The notes below the pieces were generated by a model. That model did not search any database and had not been told where the DNA came from. It saw only the letters and a program-made list of their open reading frames with translations. DNA of 19,142 nucleotides from Pseudomonadota bacterium. Its GTDB lineage: Bacteria; Pseudomonadota; Alphaproteobacteria; Rhizobiales; Kaistiaceae. Position numbers and translations under genes: made by a program. Where the stretch lies: positions 1 to 19,142 of the forward strand of contig JAEWAD010000303.1 in assembly GCA_023391905.1 (NCBI GenBank), written 5' to 3'. How positions within the stretch are numbered: position 1 is the stretch's first letter; the number at the start of each line of letters is the position of its first letter. Shown here piece by piece: positions 1 to 8,092 of the stretch.

Positions 1-912
1 GTAGAGCATGATCGGCGCGATGATCAGGCCGAGCGCCGGCGACGCGCCGAACATCAGCTTGGCGAGCGGCACGCCGGTCGCCAGCGACTTCTTCGAGGCG
101 CAGAACAGGCAGGCGATGGTGTCGGCGCGGTTCAGCCCCATCAGCCGGCACGGGATCATCATCAGCCAGTAGATGATGAAGAAGAGCACGATGGTGCCGA
201 CGACGATCGACACGATGATGCTGACGTCGTGCCCGGCCCAGACGCCTTCCATGATGGAATCGGCGAAGGAGTTGTAGACGATCGCCAGGATGATGGCGCG
301 ATCGGCGAGGCGGATGGCCTTGATGTGGCGCGTGGCCCAGGCATAGAGCCAATGGCGCGCGATCTGGCCGACGATGATCGGCAGCAGCACCAGCAGCACG
401 ATCTTGCCGATCACCGGCAGCAGCGGCATGCCGACGCCGGAGGACGACAGGAACCACGCCATCAGCAGCGGCGTCGCGAACACGCCGATCAGGCTCGACA
501 GCGTGGCGTTGAAGATCGCGACCGGCACGTTGCCATGGGCGAGCGAGGTCATCGCCACGGAGGACGAGACCGTCGAGGGCAACGCGGCCAGATAGAAGAA
601 GCCGATCCAGACCTCGCTCGGGATGAAGCTCTTGAACGGCGTCCCCAGCACCAGCACGACGATCGGGAACAGCACGAAGGTGCAGAGCTGCACGGCGATG
701 TGGACGCGCCAGTGGCGAATACCGGCGCGCATGCGCTCCGGCGCCAGCGTCAGGCCGTAGAGGAAGAAGATCACCGCCACGCCGTAGGTAGCGATGGCGT
801 CCATGTGCAGCACGCCCCCGGTGGCGCCGGGGCCCGGGAGGGCGATCGCGGCGAGGACCACGAGAACGAGCGCAATCAGGAAGCCGTCGATCGTGAAACC
901 GCGGATCGTCAT
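1..912 (-). CDS. Bile acid:sodium symporter-like transporter (SLC10A7/YfeH type), 3' end cut by window
   Basis: An open frame of 304 codons runs from the ATG at 912 to the first base of the window without a stop, so the C-terminus is missing. The conceptual protein begins MTIRGFTIDGFLIALVLVVL and consists of closely spaced hydrophobic segments, consistent with a polytopic inner-membrane carrier. Recognisable stretches are FFLYGLTLAPERMRAG near residue 50, the LPSTVSSSVAMTSLA loop near 111-125, FNATLSSLIGVFATPLL after it, and CLFCASKKSLATGVPLAKLM near the truncated end. These are characteristic of the SBF-like family (SLC10A7/YfeH) rather than classical bile-acid symporters. The real substrate cannot be told from sequence. 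Family members are usually about 320-340 residues, so perhaps 20-35 residues are outside the window. The Shine-Dalgarno is weak (GAGAG about 12 nt upstream). It lies 112 nt downstream of dusA and shows no functional link to the glycan locus. Confidence 0.85.
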   Translation of the reverse strand, partial: MTIRGFTIDGFLIALVLVVLAAIALPGPGATGGVLHMDAIATYGVAVIFFLYGLTLAPERMRAGIRHWRVHIAVQLCTFVLFPIVVLVLGTPFKSFIPSEVWIGFFYLAALPSTVSSSVAMTSLAHGNVPVAIFNATLSSLIGVFATPLLMAWFLSSSGVGMPLLPVIGKIVLLVLLPIIVGQIARHWLYAWATRHIKAIRLADRAIILAIVYNSFADSIMEGVWAGHDVSIIVSIVVGTIVLFFIIYWLMMIPCRLMGLNRADTIACLFCASKKSLATGVPLAKLMFGASPALGLIIAPIMLY

Positions 913-1024
913 GTCTGGGAAACTCTCATTGCAGGCGGGTGGTCGCCCAACGGCGATGGAGCCTTATCCATAGCGATCCGGTCGGCGCCGATAAAGGCGC
1001 AGACCGACAAAGGACCTTTGCACC

Positions 1025-2050
1025 TCAGGCGGCGGCGACCGATGCCGCGATCTCCTCGACGCTGGCGAGCGCCCGATGGAACACCTCCACGCCCGCGCCG
1101 CGCGCCGCGCCCTCGACCGTGAGGATCTGGCGGAAACGCCGCGCCCCGGGGCGGCCGTGATAGAGGCCGAGCATGTGGCGGGCGATGTGGTTCAGGGGCG
1201 TGCCCCGCGCCAGCTGCGCCTCGATATAGGGCAGCATGGCCTCGATGATTTCGCGCGGCTCGCGCTCAGGCGCCGCGACGCCATAGACGCGCCGGTCGAC
1301 GGCGGCCAGCATTTCCGGCTCCTGATAGGCGGCGCGGCCGATCATGACGCCGTCGACATGGGCGAGATGCGCCTCCGTCTCGTCGAGCGTCTTAATGCCG
1401 CCATTGATGCCGATGAAGAGATCCGGCAGCCGCGCCTTCAGCCGGTAGACCCGATCATAGTCGAGCGGCGGGATATCCCGGTTTTCCTTCGGCGACAGGC
1501 CCTGCAGCCAAGCCTTGCGCGCATGCACCCAGAGCGCGTCGACGCCGGCCGCGACCACCGCATCGGCCAGCTCGTCGAGCGCCACTTCCGGATCCTGGTC
1601 ATCGACGCCGATGCGGCATTTGACGGTGACCGGGATCGACACCGCGTCCTTCATGGCGGCGACGCAATCCGCGACGCGCTGCGGCTCGCGCATCAGGCAG
1701 GCGCCGAAGGTGCCGGACTGCACCCGGTCGGACGGGCAGCCGACGTTGAGGTTGATCTCGTCATAGCCGAACTCGGCGCCGGCCCGCGCGGCGATCGCCA
1801 CCTTGGCCGGATCGGAGCCGCCGATCTGCAGCGCCACCGGCTGCTCAAACCGATCGAAGCCGAGCAGACGCTCCCGGTCGCCATGGATCACCGCCTCGGC
1901 GACGACCATCTCGGTATAGAGCAAGGCGTTCCGGCTCAGCTCCCGGTGGAAGGTCCGGCAATGCCTGTCCGTCCAGTCGAGCATGGGCGCAACGGCCAGG
2001 ACCGGAGCCTTGAAATAGGTCGAATTTTCCTGGCTTTCGGGCCCTTGCAC
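1025..2050 (-). CDS. dusA: tRNA-dihydrouridine(20/20a) synthase DusA
   Basis: This 341-aa protein is an FMN-dependent enzyme that reduces uridine in the tRNA D-loop using NADPH; the DusA subgroup acts at U20/U20a (family knowledge). Visible motifs are APMLDWTDRHCR (residues 21-32, FMN-barrel start), NVGCPSDRVQSGTFGACLM (102-120, with the expected catalytic cysteine at 118), the VHARKA segment, GINGGIK and GRAAYQEP of the phosphate-binding end of the barrel, and RHMLGLYHGRPGARRFR in the C-terminal helical domain, which is typical of DusA. Length is normal. The start is GTG at 2048-2050: an in-frame TGA lies seven codons upstream and the next ATG would cut into the APML motif, so GTG is effectively forced. 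GGAG lies about 9-12 nt before it. It follows the VOC gene after 192 nt and is probably transcribed separately as a housekeeping gene. Confidence 0.96.
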   Translation of the reverse strand: MQGPESQENSTYFKAPVLAVAPMLDWTDRHCRTFHRELSRNALLYTEMVVAEAVIHGDRERLLGFDRFEQPVALQIGGSDPAKVAIAARAGAEFGYDEINLNVGCPSDRVQSGTFGACLMREPQRVADCVAAMKDAVSIPVTVKCRIGVDDQDPEVALDELADAVVAAGVDALWVHARKAWLQGLSPKENRDIPPLDYDRVYRLKARLPDLFIGINGGIKTLDETEAHLAHVDGVMIGRAAYQEPEMLAAVDRRVYGVAAPEREPREIIEAMLPYIEAQLARGTPLNHIARHMLGLYHGRPGARRFRQILTVEGAARGAGVEVFHRALASVEEIAASVAAA

Positions 2051-2132
2051 CGTTCGGCTCTCCGGTTCTCAGCTGCACACCCGTCCCCCGGTTGACGCTG
2101 CGAAAGCGCGGTCGGGCGAAGGATAGACCCGC

Positions 2133-2161
2133 TCCATACCGAGCGCGCCGGGAGAGTTCAA
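2133..2161 (-). promoter_or_regulatory. Possible weak sigma70-type promoter for dusA
   Basis: On the minus strand TTGAAC (2156-2161) is separated by 17 nt from TATGGA (2133-2138). This fits a housekeeping promoter only loosely (4/6 and 3/6 matches). It lies in the 192-nt gap between the VOC gene and dusA, and would give a leader of about 75 nt. No other structure was recognised in this gap. Confidence 0.25.
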
Positions 2162-2242
2162 GAACGCGCGTCGCCGCAAGGGCCCCGCGGCCGATGCGGC
2201 GCCGGAATGCACCGAAGCGAAGAATGGATGACGGATCGTCGT

Positions 2243-2722
2243 TCAGCCGCGCCGGGCCTTCTCGATCGCGGCGACGTCAATCTTCTGCATCGTCATCATC
2301 GCATCGAAGGCGCGCTTCGCCTCGTCACCGCCGGCGGCCATCGCTTCCGTCAGCACGCGCGGCGTTATCTGCCAGGAGACGCCCCATTTGTCCTTGCACC
2401 AGCCGCACTGGCTCTCCTGGCCGCCATTGCCGACAATGGCGTTCCAGTATCGGTCGGTCTCTTCCTGGTCGTCGGTGGCGATCTGGAACGAGAAGGCTTC
2501 GGTCTGCTGGAAAACGGGCCCGCCGTTCAGGCCGATGCAGGGGATGCCGGCGACAACGAAATCGACCGTCAGCACGTCGCCCTGCTTGCCCGACGGATAG
2601 TCCCCAGGCGCGCGATGGACCGCGTTCACGGCGCTGTCAGGAAAGGTCTCCGCATAGAAGCGAGCCGCCGCTTCGGCGTCCTTTTCGTACCACACGCAGA
2701 TCGTGTTCTTGGCAATCGCCAT
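2243..2722 (-). CDS. VOC-superfamily protein, PhnB / 3-dmu-9_3-mt type
   Basis: This 159-aa single-domain protein matches the PhnB-like branch of the vicinal-oxygen-chelate superfamily (Pfam 3-dmu-9_3-mt). The pattern is clear: NTICVWYEKDAEAAARFYAE (6-25), IPCIGLNGGPVFQQTEAFSF (60-79), DDQEETDRYWNAI (84-96) and CGWCKDKWGVSWQITP (106-121). Proteins with this annotation are common but mostly uncharacterised. The name refers to a methyltransferase similarity that does not imply that activity, so no reaction is assigned. The frame is open upstream as far as 2884, but the ATG at 2722 is preferred: it has GAGAGGG 8 nt upstream, the domain begins immediately after it, and the upstream codons translate to an Arg/Pro/Gly-rich non-conserved stretch. 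It stands alone between the galE hairpin and dusA. Confidence 0.88.
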   Translation of the reverse strand: MAIAKNTICVWYEKDAEAAARFYAETFPDSAVNAVHRAPGDYPSGKQGDVLTVDFVVAGIPCIGLNGGPVFQQTEAFSFQIATDDQEETDRYWNAIVGNGGQESQCGWCKDKWGVSWQITPRVLTEAMAAGGDEAKRAFDAMMTMQKIDVAAIEKARRG

Positions 2723-2852
2723 CGCTGAGCCCTCTCGGTTCGGAACTGACCTGAACGACATCCCGCAAGGTAAGACACAACCGCCGCTGGTCCAACCGGG
2801 CTGCCACGCTGGGAGAATGCGTTGCCTCGCACGACGTTCCCCTGCCGGTTCC

Positions 2853-2889
2853 GGGCGGTGACCAGGCGAACCCTCGCCTGCCACCGCCC
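2853..2889 (-). terminator. Hairpin downstream of galE, probable operon end
   Basis: Just 10 nt past the galE stop there is a long stem. The outer arms gggcggtg (2853-2860) and caccgccc (2882-2889) pair perfectly, and the inner arms caggcga (2863-2869) and tcgcctg (2874-2880) pair across a 4-nt loop, with a 2/1-nt internal bulge. There is no T tract on either side, so it is not a textbook intrinsic terminator. It could be a Rho-linked 3' boundary or mRNA-stabilising hairpin. Its position supports galE being the last gene of the glycan/RTX operon. Confidence 0.5.
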
Positions 2890-2899
2890 CGATCGGCGA

Positions 2900-3913
2900 T
2901 CAGACGGCTTCGAGTGCGGGCTTCGTCGCCTCCGCCCGCTCGCGCAGCGCCAGCTCCCAGGCGAGCGCGTCGGCGACGATGAGATCGAGGTCATCGCGCT
3001 CCGGCCGGAAGCCGAGACGGTCGCGGACCTGCTCGGTCGCGGCCACCAGCGACGGCGGATCGCCGGCGCGGCGCGGCGCGAGGCGCACGTCGAAATCGAC
3101 GCCCGACACACGCTTCACCGCCTCGATCACCTCGAGCACCGAGAAGCCGCGTCCATAGCCGCAGTTCATCGTCAGGCTCTCGCCGCCCAGCTCCAGATGG
3201 TCGAGCGCCAGGACATGGGCGCGCGCCAGATCGCTGACGTGGATATAGTCGCGCACGCAGGTGCCGTCCGGCGTCGGATAGTCCTGGCCGAAGACGTCGA
3301 GATGCGAACGCTGGCCGAGCGCCGCCTGGCAGGCGAGCTTGATCAGATGCGTCGCGCGCGGGAAGGACTGGCCGGAGCGGCCGGCCGGATCGGCGCCGGC
3401 GACGTTGAAGTAGCGCAGCACGACGGCGTTGATGTCATGCGCCGCCACCGTGTCGCGCAGCATCCACTCGGTCATCAACTTGGAGGCGCCATAGGGCGAG
3501 ATCGGCTGCATCGCCGACGCCTCGGAAATCGGGCTCTGCTCCGGCTCGCCATAGACGGCGGCGGTCGAGGAGAAGATGAAGTTGCGCACGCCACCGGCCA
3601 CGGCGGCCGCGATCAGCGCGCGCGATTTCACCGTGTTGTTGAAGTAGTAGCCGAGCGGATCCCTGACCGAATCCGGCACCACGATCGAACCGGCGAAATG
3701 CACGATTGCGGTGATGCCGAACTCACGGATCAGCCGCGCCACCAGCGCCTCGTCGCCGCAATCGCCCTTGACCAGCGGCACGCCGACCGGCACCTGCCCG
3801 ACAAAGCCGGTGGAGAGATCGTCGAGCACGACGACCTCTCGCCCCGCATCGGCCAGCGCCAGCACCATGTGGCTGCCGATATAGCCGGCGCCACCCGTGA
3901 CGAGGACGGTCAT
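2900..3913 (-). CDS. galE: UDP-glucose 4-epimerase
   Basis: This 337-aa cytoplasmic short-chain dehydrogenase/reductase interconverts UDP-glucose and UDP-galactose using bound NAD. The Rossmann motif TGGAGYIGSH is at residues 6-15, followed by LDDLSTG (30-36) and HFAGSIVVPDSV (72-83). The catalytic set is S115-S116-T117 and Y141-G-A-S-K145, followed by LRYFNVAGADP. RDYIHVSDLA and GYGRGFSVLEVI are classic GalE C-terminal signatures. Length is normal. The ATG at 3913 has AGGAG about 7 nt upstream and lies only 24 nt after the stop of the upstream RTX gene, so it is probably co-transcribed as the last gene of the cluster. Context suggests it supplies UDP-Gal (or a related epimerised sugar) to the glycosyltransferases upstream. 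Specificity for GlcNAc/GalNAc cannot be excluded from sequence alone. Confidence 0.95.
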   Translation of the reverse strand: MTVLVTGGAGYIGSHMVLALADAGREVVVLDDLSTGFVGQVPVGVPLVKGDCGDEALVARLIREFGITAIVHFAGSIVVPDSVRDPLGYYFNNTVKSRALIAAAVAGGVRNFIFSSTAAVYGEPEQSPISEASAMQPISPYGASKLMTEWMLRDTVAAHDINAVVLRYFNVAGADPAGRSGQSFPRATHLIKLACQAALGQRSHLDVFGQDYPTPDGTCVRDYIHVSDLARAHVLALDHLELGGESLTMNCGYGRGFSVLEVIEAVKRVSGVDFDVRLAPRRAGDPPSLVAATEQVRDRLGFRPERDDLDLIVADALAWELALRERAEATKPALEAV

Positions 3914-3937
3914 GTTGAACTCCTGTTCCCAGTGTTT

Positions 3938-5935
3938 TCAGAAGAAGGTCATGTGATCGGCATCGAGCTGATCCAGCGTCGCGCCGGCGAGGAGGAAGCC
4001 GGCACCGTCACCGAAATCCACGACGACGCCGTCATTCGTCTGCATGGCGCGCGCGACGAAATCGTCGTAGCTCGCGATCGCCCGTTGGTCGGTGAAGATG
4101 AAGTTCAGCATGTCACCCTCGCCCGCGTCGAAATCGGTGATGGTGTCGAAGCCCTCGTCGGTCGTGCCGACAAAGGCGAAGGTGTCGGCGCCCGCCCCGC
4201 CCGTCAGCGTGTCGTCGCCGAGCGCGCCGCGCAGCAGGTCGTCACCAGCGCCGCCGGAAATGACGTCCTTGTCGGCGCCGCCGGTGACGTTGTCGTCGCC
4301 GTTCCCGCCATCGAAGTGCAGCCAGCCGGCGGAGAAATAGAGCTGGACGACATCACCGTGGTCGCCGCCCGTGATCGTGACGTTGATCTGCCGCGCGACA
4401 TTGTCGGGCGTCGTCAGCGAGAGCTTCTCGACGCTGGTGAACGTCGCGTCGGTCGAGGTCGTGCCGGCCTGCATGTCGATCACGTAGGTGCCGCGCTGAT
4501 TGGCCGAGAGGCTGAGGCTATCGATGCCCGTCTCTCCTGCGATCTCGTCCTTGTCGGCGATGTTCATCAGGAAATAGTCGTTGCCGGCGCCGCCGTTCAG
4601 GCGATCGAAGCCAGCGCCGCCGCCGAGCATGTCGTTACCGCCGCCGCCATGGATGACGTTGTAGCCGGCATCGCCGAGGATCGTGTCGCCGAAGCGGCTG
4701 CCCCAGACCGCCTCGACGCCGGCCAGCCGGTCGCCGGCCGCGAAACCACCGCTCTGCGACGCAGCCGACAGGTTGACATTCACGCCGGCGTTCGAGCCGC
4801 CATAGTCGACGAGATCGAAGCCGCTGCCGCCGTCGATCTGGTCGGCGCCGGCGCCGCCGTCGAGCACGTCGTCGCCGTTCATGCCGGATAGGATGTCGTT
4901 GCCGGCGCCGCCATGCAGCCGGTCATCGCCGTCCCAGCCATAGAGGCTGTCGTCGCCAGTGCCGGCGAAGACCGTGTCGTCGCCGATGGCGCCGTGGATG
5001 CTGAATTTCTCGACATTGGTGATGCGGCTGCCGACCTCGCCCCAGGCGCGGACGTCGACCGTCACCGAGCCTTCCGGGTTCGAGACGAAGAGCGCCACCG
5101 TGTCGATGCCCGTCCCGCCGTCGATATGGTCGAACTGCAGCCGCGAGCCGATGAAGTCGTTGCCGTCGCCACCCAGCGCGACGTCGCCCCAGTCGCCCTC
5201 GGGATCGTTGATGTCGAAGGAATCGAGGCTGATGTCGTCATTGCCCGCCCCGCCGTCGACGAAGTCGTTGCCCGCCGACACGGCGATGATGTCGTTGCCA
5301 GCACCGCCATGGACGATGTCGTCGCCGCTGCCGGAATTGATCCAGTCCTTGTAGGCGGAGCCGTAGAATTCGAGCCGCTCGAAGCCGCTGGCGAGCTGGC
5401 TGTGGACCGAGTTCCAGACTCCATTGTCCGACAGGCGCAATCCGCCGCCTGACGCGATCGCCGAGAAGCCGGCGCTGCCTGCACCCGTGGCGTCGATCAC
5501 GAGCGTGTCGAAGCCGTCGCCGCCCTGGTACTGGCCGAGCGAACTCACCTCGACACGATCGTCCCCGTTTCCGCCATTGATGCGGTCGAACCCGCCACGG
5601 CCGATCAGGACATCGTCGCCGGCGTCGCCCCGGATGATCTCGTCGCCCGACGTGCCGGCGATCCGGTCGTCGAAGCGCGTGCCCCAGAGGCTCTCGATCG
5701 ACAGCAACGTATCGCCCTCGGCGTCGCCACCCTGCTGCGTGGCGCGCATCAGGTCGATGTCGATCGCCTGGGCGCTGTCGATGTAGTTGGCGAGATCGAG
5801 GCCATCGCCGCCATCGACGAGGTCAGCGCCGAGATAGGGACGGAAACTGTCGTCGCCCGCCTCGCCATAGAGGTTGTCGGCCCCGGCCGTACCGAGGATC
5901 GTGTCGTTACCGGGCGTCCCATTGATATCGACCAT
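3938..5935 (-). CDS. Large RTX calcium-binding protein, probable type I secretion substrate (copy B)
   Basis: This 665-aa acidic protein is built of hemolysin-type GGxGxDxUx nonapeptides in clusters, for example residues 1-47, 94-125, 201-230, 315-372, 416-454 and 541-585, separated by beta-rich non-repeat stretches. Such arrays fold into Ca2+-binding beta-rolls outside the cell (family knowledge). There is no N-terminal signal peptide. The C-terminus, GGAGADTFAF (579-588), DTITDF (597-602), then a final HMTFF, resembles the type I secretion target domain, so export by an ABC/MFP/OMP system is expected; none is encoded in this window. A roughly 78-residue block (47-124) recurs at 374-451. No protease, lipase or toxin domain is visible. 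The first 120 residues are about 83% identical by hand count to the neighbouring 675-aa protein, with the middles more diverged. The start ATG at 5935 has GGGAG upstream within a spacer duplicated from the other copy. Likely roles are surface layer, adhesin or matrix protein. Confidence 0.9.
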   Translation of the reverse strand: MVDINGTPGNDTILGTAGADNLYGEAGDDSFRPYLGADLVDGGDGLDLANYIDSAQAIDIDLMRATQQGGDAEGDTLLSIESLWGTRFDDRIAGTSGDEIIRGDAGDDVLIGRGGFDRINGGNGDDRVEVSSLGQYQGGDGFDTLVIDATGAGSAGFSAIASGGGLRLSDNGVWNSVHSQLASGFERLEFYGSAYKDWINSGSGDDIVHGGAGNDIIAVSAGNDFVDGGAGNDDISLDSFDINDPEGDWGDVALGGDGNDFIGSRLQFDHIDGGTGIDTVALFVSNPEGSVTVDVRAWGEVGSRITNVEKFSIHGAIGDDTVFAGTGDDSLYGWDGDDRLHGGAGNDILSGMNGDDVLDGGAGADQIDGGSGFDLVDYGGSNAGVNVNLSAASQSGGFAAGDRLAGVEAVWGSRFGDTILGDAGYNVIHGGGGNDMLGGGAGFDRLNGGAGNDYFLMNIADKDEIAGETGIDSLSLSANQRGTYVIDMQAGTTSTDATFTSVEKLSLTTPDNVARQINVTITGGDHGDVVQLYFSAGWLHFDGGNGDDNVTGGADKDVISGGAGDDLLRGALGDDTLTGGAGADTFAFVGTTDEGFDTITDFDAGEGDMLNFIFTDQRAIASYDDFVARAMQTNDGVVVDFGDGAGFLLAGATLDQLDADHMTFF

Positions 5936-5989
5936 GATCGCGCATCTCCCAAGCGACAGGTTCAGGCCACTCTCAGCAGGTCCGCGCGC
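5936..5989 (-). repeat. Duplicated junction: 3' end of pyruvyl transferase gene plus spacer (copy B)
   Basis: This stretch repeats 8039-8092. The 26-nt spacer before the ATG (5936-5961) matches the other spacer at 23 of 26 positions, and the adjoining 28 nt match at 23 of 28 (hand count). The two spacers have exactly the same length. It marks the upstream end of a tandem duplication that continues into the RTX coding sequence. Confidence 0.85.
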
Positions 5990-5994
5990 AGGGG
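5962..5994 (-). pseudogene. 3' relic of the polysaccharide pyruvyl transferase gene
   Basis: Reading the minus strand down to the TGA at 5962-5964 gives ...LRADLLRVA-stop, against ...RRADMLQVA-stop for the intact pyruvyl transferase ending at 8065. About ten codons are recognisable. Further upstream the similarity stops just before the stop codon of the 675-aa RTX gene at 6011. It is not a functional gene but a scar showing that the RTX duplication began inside the 3' end of the pyruvyl transferase gene. Confidence 0.8.
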
Positions 5995-6010
5995 CGGCGC
6001 GCGGCAGTCC

Positions 6011-8038
6011 TCAGTAGAAGGTCATGTGCTCCGGTCCGAGTTCGTCGAGCGTGACGTTCTCGATCAGGAAGCCGCTGCCAAAGCCGAAATCGACCCGGAC
6101 GCCGTCCGGCGTGTCGACGGCATGCGCCAGGAAGCCCTCGTAGTTGGCGAAGGCGCGCCCCGAGACCGGCTGGAAGTAGAGATGGTCGCCCTCGTCGACG
6201 TTGAAGTCGGTGATGCGGTCGAAGCCTTCATTGTACTGGCCGTCGAAGATGAAGGTGTCGGCGCCGGCGCCACCGGTCAGCGTGTCGTCGCCGCGCGAGC
6301 CGCGCAGGCGGTCGTCGCCGTCCTCGCCGAGCAGCGTGTCATTGGCCTTGCCGCCGAAGATCGTGTCGTTGCCCGTGCCGCCGCGCGCGTTCACCACGCC
6401 GCCGGTGTTCAACAGCTGGATGTAGTCGTCGCCGCTCGCGCCGACGACGTCGAAGTCGACCGGCTGGTACACGCCGCCCGTCCCGATCAGCGGACCGAAC
6501 AGCGTCAGCTTCTCGATGTTCTGGAACAGGCCGCCGGTAGACGACGTGCCGGCCTCCATGTCGATCCGGAACGAGCCGCTCGAGGGCGCCTGGATCTGCA
6601 GGGTGTCGATGCCGTCGCCGCCATCGATCCAGTCCGGGTCGAAATTGCTCATGAAGATCGTATCGTTGCCGGCGCCGGCATTGATGCGGTCGAAGCCGCC
6701 GCCGCCGTTGATGGGGTCGTCGCCGGCGCCGCCATGGATGACGTTGCCGAGCGCGTCGCCGACGAGGACGTCGTTGTGGCTGGAGCCCCAGATGTCCTCG
6801 ATCGACGTCAGCGTGTCGCCCTGGGCGAAGCCGCCAGCCTGCGTGGCGCGGGTCAGGTTGACGTCGACACCGGCGGTGGAACCGCCATAGTCGACGCGGT
6901 CTCGGCCCGCCCCGCCGTCGATACGGTCGGCGCCGGCGCCGCCGTCAAGAACGTCGTCGCCATCAAGGCCCATCAGCCAGTCATTGCCCTTGCCGCCATG
7001 GATGACGTCGTTGCCGCCATAACCGCGGAAGGTGTCGTCGCCATTGCCGCCGAGCAGCAGGTCGTTGCCAGACGCGCCGGCGACCTGGAAGCTCTCGACA
7101 TTGACGATCTTGCTGCCGATCGCGCCCCAGGGGCGGATGTCGATCGTCACGTCGCCATCGGAATCGACCGCGTCGATCGACACGGTGTCGAAGCCGTCGC
7201 CACCGTCGATCCAGCCGAAGTCGACCCGGGCCGAGAACGTATCGTCGCCGGCGCCGCCCAGCATCACCACGTCCGGATTGGCCGGCGGCGAGGTGTTGTT
7301 GGTCAGCTCCTGCCAGAGATGATCGTCGCCATCGCCGCCATCCATCCAGTCCGCCCCGCCGAAGCCGCCGAGATCGTCGTTGCCGGCGCCGCCATAGAGG
7401 ATGTCGTCGCCGCTGGTGCCGAAGCCGATATCGTTGTGCTCCGAGCCATGGAATTCGAGCCGCTCGAAGCCCGTCGCCAGCTTTCCATGCGGCGACAGGT
7501 AGTCGCCGTCATCGATCAGCGACAGGTCGCCGTTCGGCTGGCGCCAGACAAAGAAGCCGGTGCCGCCCGTCTCGCCGGCGCGGAAGCCGCTGACGTCGAC
7601 GACCAGCGTGTCGGTGCCCGTGCCGCCTTCGAGGATCGAGACGCTCGACACCTCGATCCGGTCGTCGCCGGCGCCGCCATTGATACGGTCGACGCCGCCA
7701 CGGCCGAGGATGACGTCATTGCCGGCGTCGCCCTTGATGATCTCATTGCCCGCCGTGCCGGCGATCCAGTCGTCGAAGCGCGAGCCCCAGATGCTTTCGA
7801 TCGAGAGCAGCGTGTCGCCCTCCGCATCGCCGCCGAGCTGGGCCGCCCGCGTCAGGTCGATGTCGATCGCCTGGGCGCTGTCGATGTAATTGACCAGGTC
7901 GAGGCCGTCGCCGCCGTCGACGAGGTCCGCGCCGAGATAGGGGCGGATGCTGTCGTCACCCGCCCCGCCATAGAGATTGTCGGCCCCGGGTGTGCCGTAG
8001 AGCGTGTCGTTCCCGGGCGTTCCATTCACGTCGACCAT
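6011..8038 (-). CDS. Large RTX calcium-binding protein, probable type I secretion substrate (copy A)
   Basis: This 675-aa paralogue of the 665-aa RTX protein next to it starts with MVDVNGTPGNDTLYGTPGAD and has the same plan: N-terminal nonapeptide repeats, a non-repeat block NYIDSAQAIDIDLTRA (50-65), further repeats (94-125, 207-240, 318-380, 425-460, 555-595) and a C-terminal module GGAGADTFIF, DRITDF and a final EHMTFY, which resembles type I secretion target domains. The block at 47-124 is echoed at 380-457. It has no signal peptide or transmembrane segment and no enzymatic domain was recognised. The ATG at 8038 follows the pyruvyl transferase stop by 26 nt with GGGGAG as Shine-Dalgarno, so the two genes are translated from one message. 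The order relative to the intact junction suggests this is the original copy. Extracellular Ca2+-dependent folding is expected from the family; binding to the locus glycan is inference. Confidence 0.9.
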   Translation of the reverse strand: MVDVNGTPGNDTLYGTPGADNLYGGAGDDSIRPYLGADLVDGGDGLDLVNYIDSAQAIDIDLTRAAQLGGDAEGDTLLSIESIWGSRFDDWIAGTAGNEIIKGDAGNDVILGRGGVDRINGGAGDDRIEVSSVSILEGGTGTDTLVVDVSGFRAGETGGTGFFVWRQPNGDLSLIDDGDYLSPHGKLATGFERLEFHGSEHNDIGFGTSGDDILYGGAGNDDLGGFGGADWMDGGDGDDHLWQELTNNTSPPANPDVVMLGGAGDDTFSARVDFGWIDGGDGFDTVSIDAVDSDGDVTIDIRPWGAIGSKIVNVESFQVAGASGNDLLLGGNGDDTFRGYGGNDVIHGGKGNDWLMGLDGDDVLDGGAGADRIDGGAGRDRVDYGGSTAGVDVNLTRATQAGGFAQGDTLTSIEDIWGSSHNDVLVGDALGNVIHGGAGDDPINGGGGFDRINAGAGNDTIFMSNFDPDWIDGGDGIDTLQIQAPSSGSFRIDMEAGTSSTGGLFQNIEKLTLFGPLIGTGGVYQPVDFDVVGASGDDYIQLLNTGGVVNARGGTGNDTIFGGKANDTLLGEDGDDRLRGSRGDDTLTGGAGADTFIFDGQYNEGFDRITDFNVDEGDHLYFQPVSGRAFANYEGFLAHAVDTPDGVRVDFGFGSGFLIENVTLDELGPEHMTFY

Positions 8039-8092
8039 GATCGCGCGTCTCCCCAGCGACTGGTTCAGGCCACTTGCAGCATGTCGGCCCGC
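8039..8092 (-). repeat. Duplicated junction: 3' end of pyruvyl transferase gene plus spacer (intact copy A)
   Basis: This is the partner of 5936-5989. It holds the last nine codons and stop of the pyruvyl transferase gene (stop at 8065-8067) and the 26-nt spacer carrying the Shine-Dalgarno of the 675-aa RTX gene. Confidence 0.85.

Noticed and set aside
913..1024. Possible terminator between dusA and the transporter
   Set aside because: Only a short aaaggtccttt palindrome and a weak 5-bp pairing are visible, with no T tract.
2723..2852. Promoter for the VOC gene
   Set aside because: TTGGAC-N16-TTACCT is too poor a match to report as a feature, although a promoter is expected somewhere in this gap.
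2822..4891. A long plus-strand open frame opposite galE and the 665-aa RTX gene
   Set aside because: It is the antisense of two clear genes, crosses their boundary, and has Arg/His/Ala-rich composition without conserved motifs.
3938..8038. Reading the large RTX proteins as pore-forming toxins or proteases
   Set aside because: No hydrophobic pore segment, lysine-acylation region, acyltransferase gene, HExxH zinc-protease site or lipase motif was seen. Only repeats and a secretion-type C-terminus are present.
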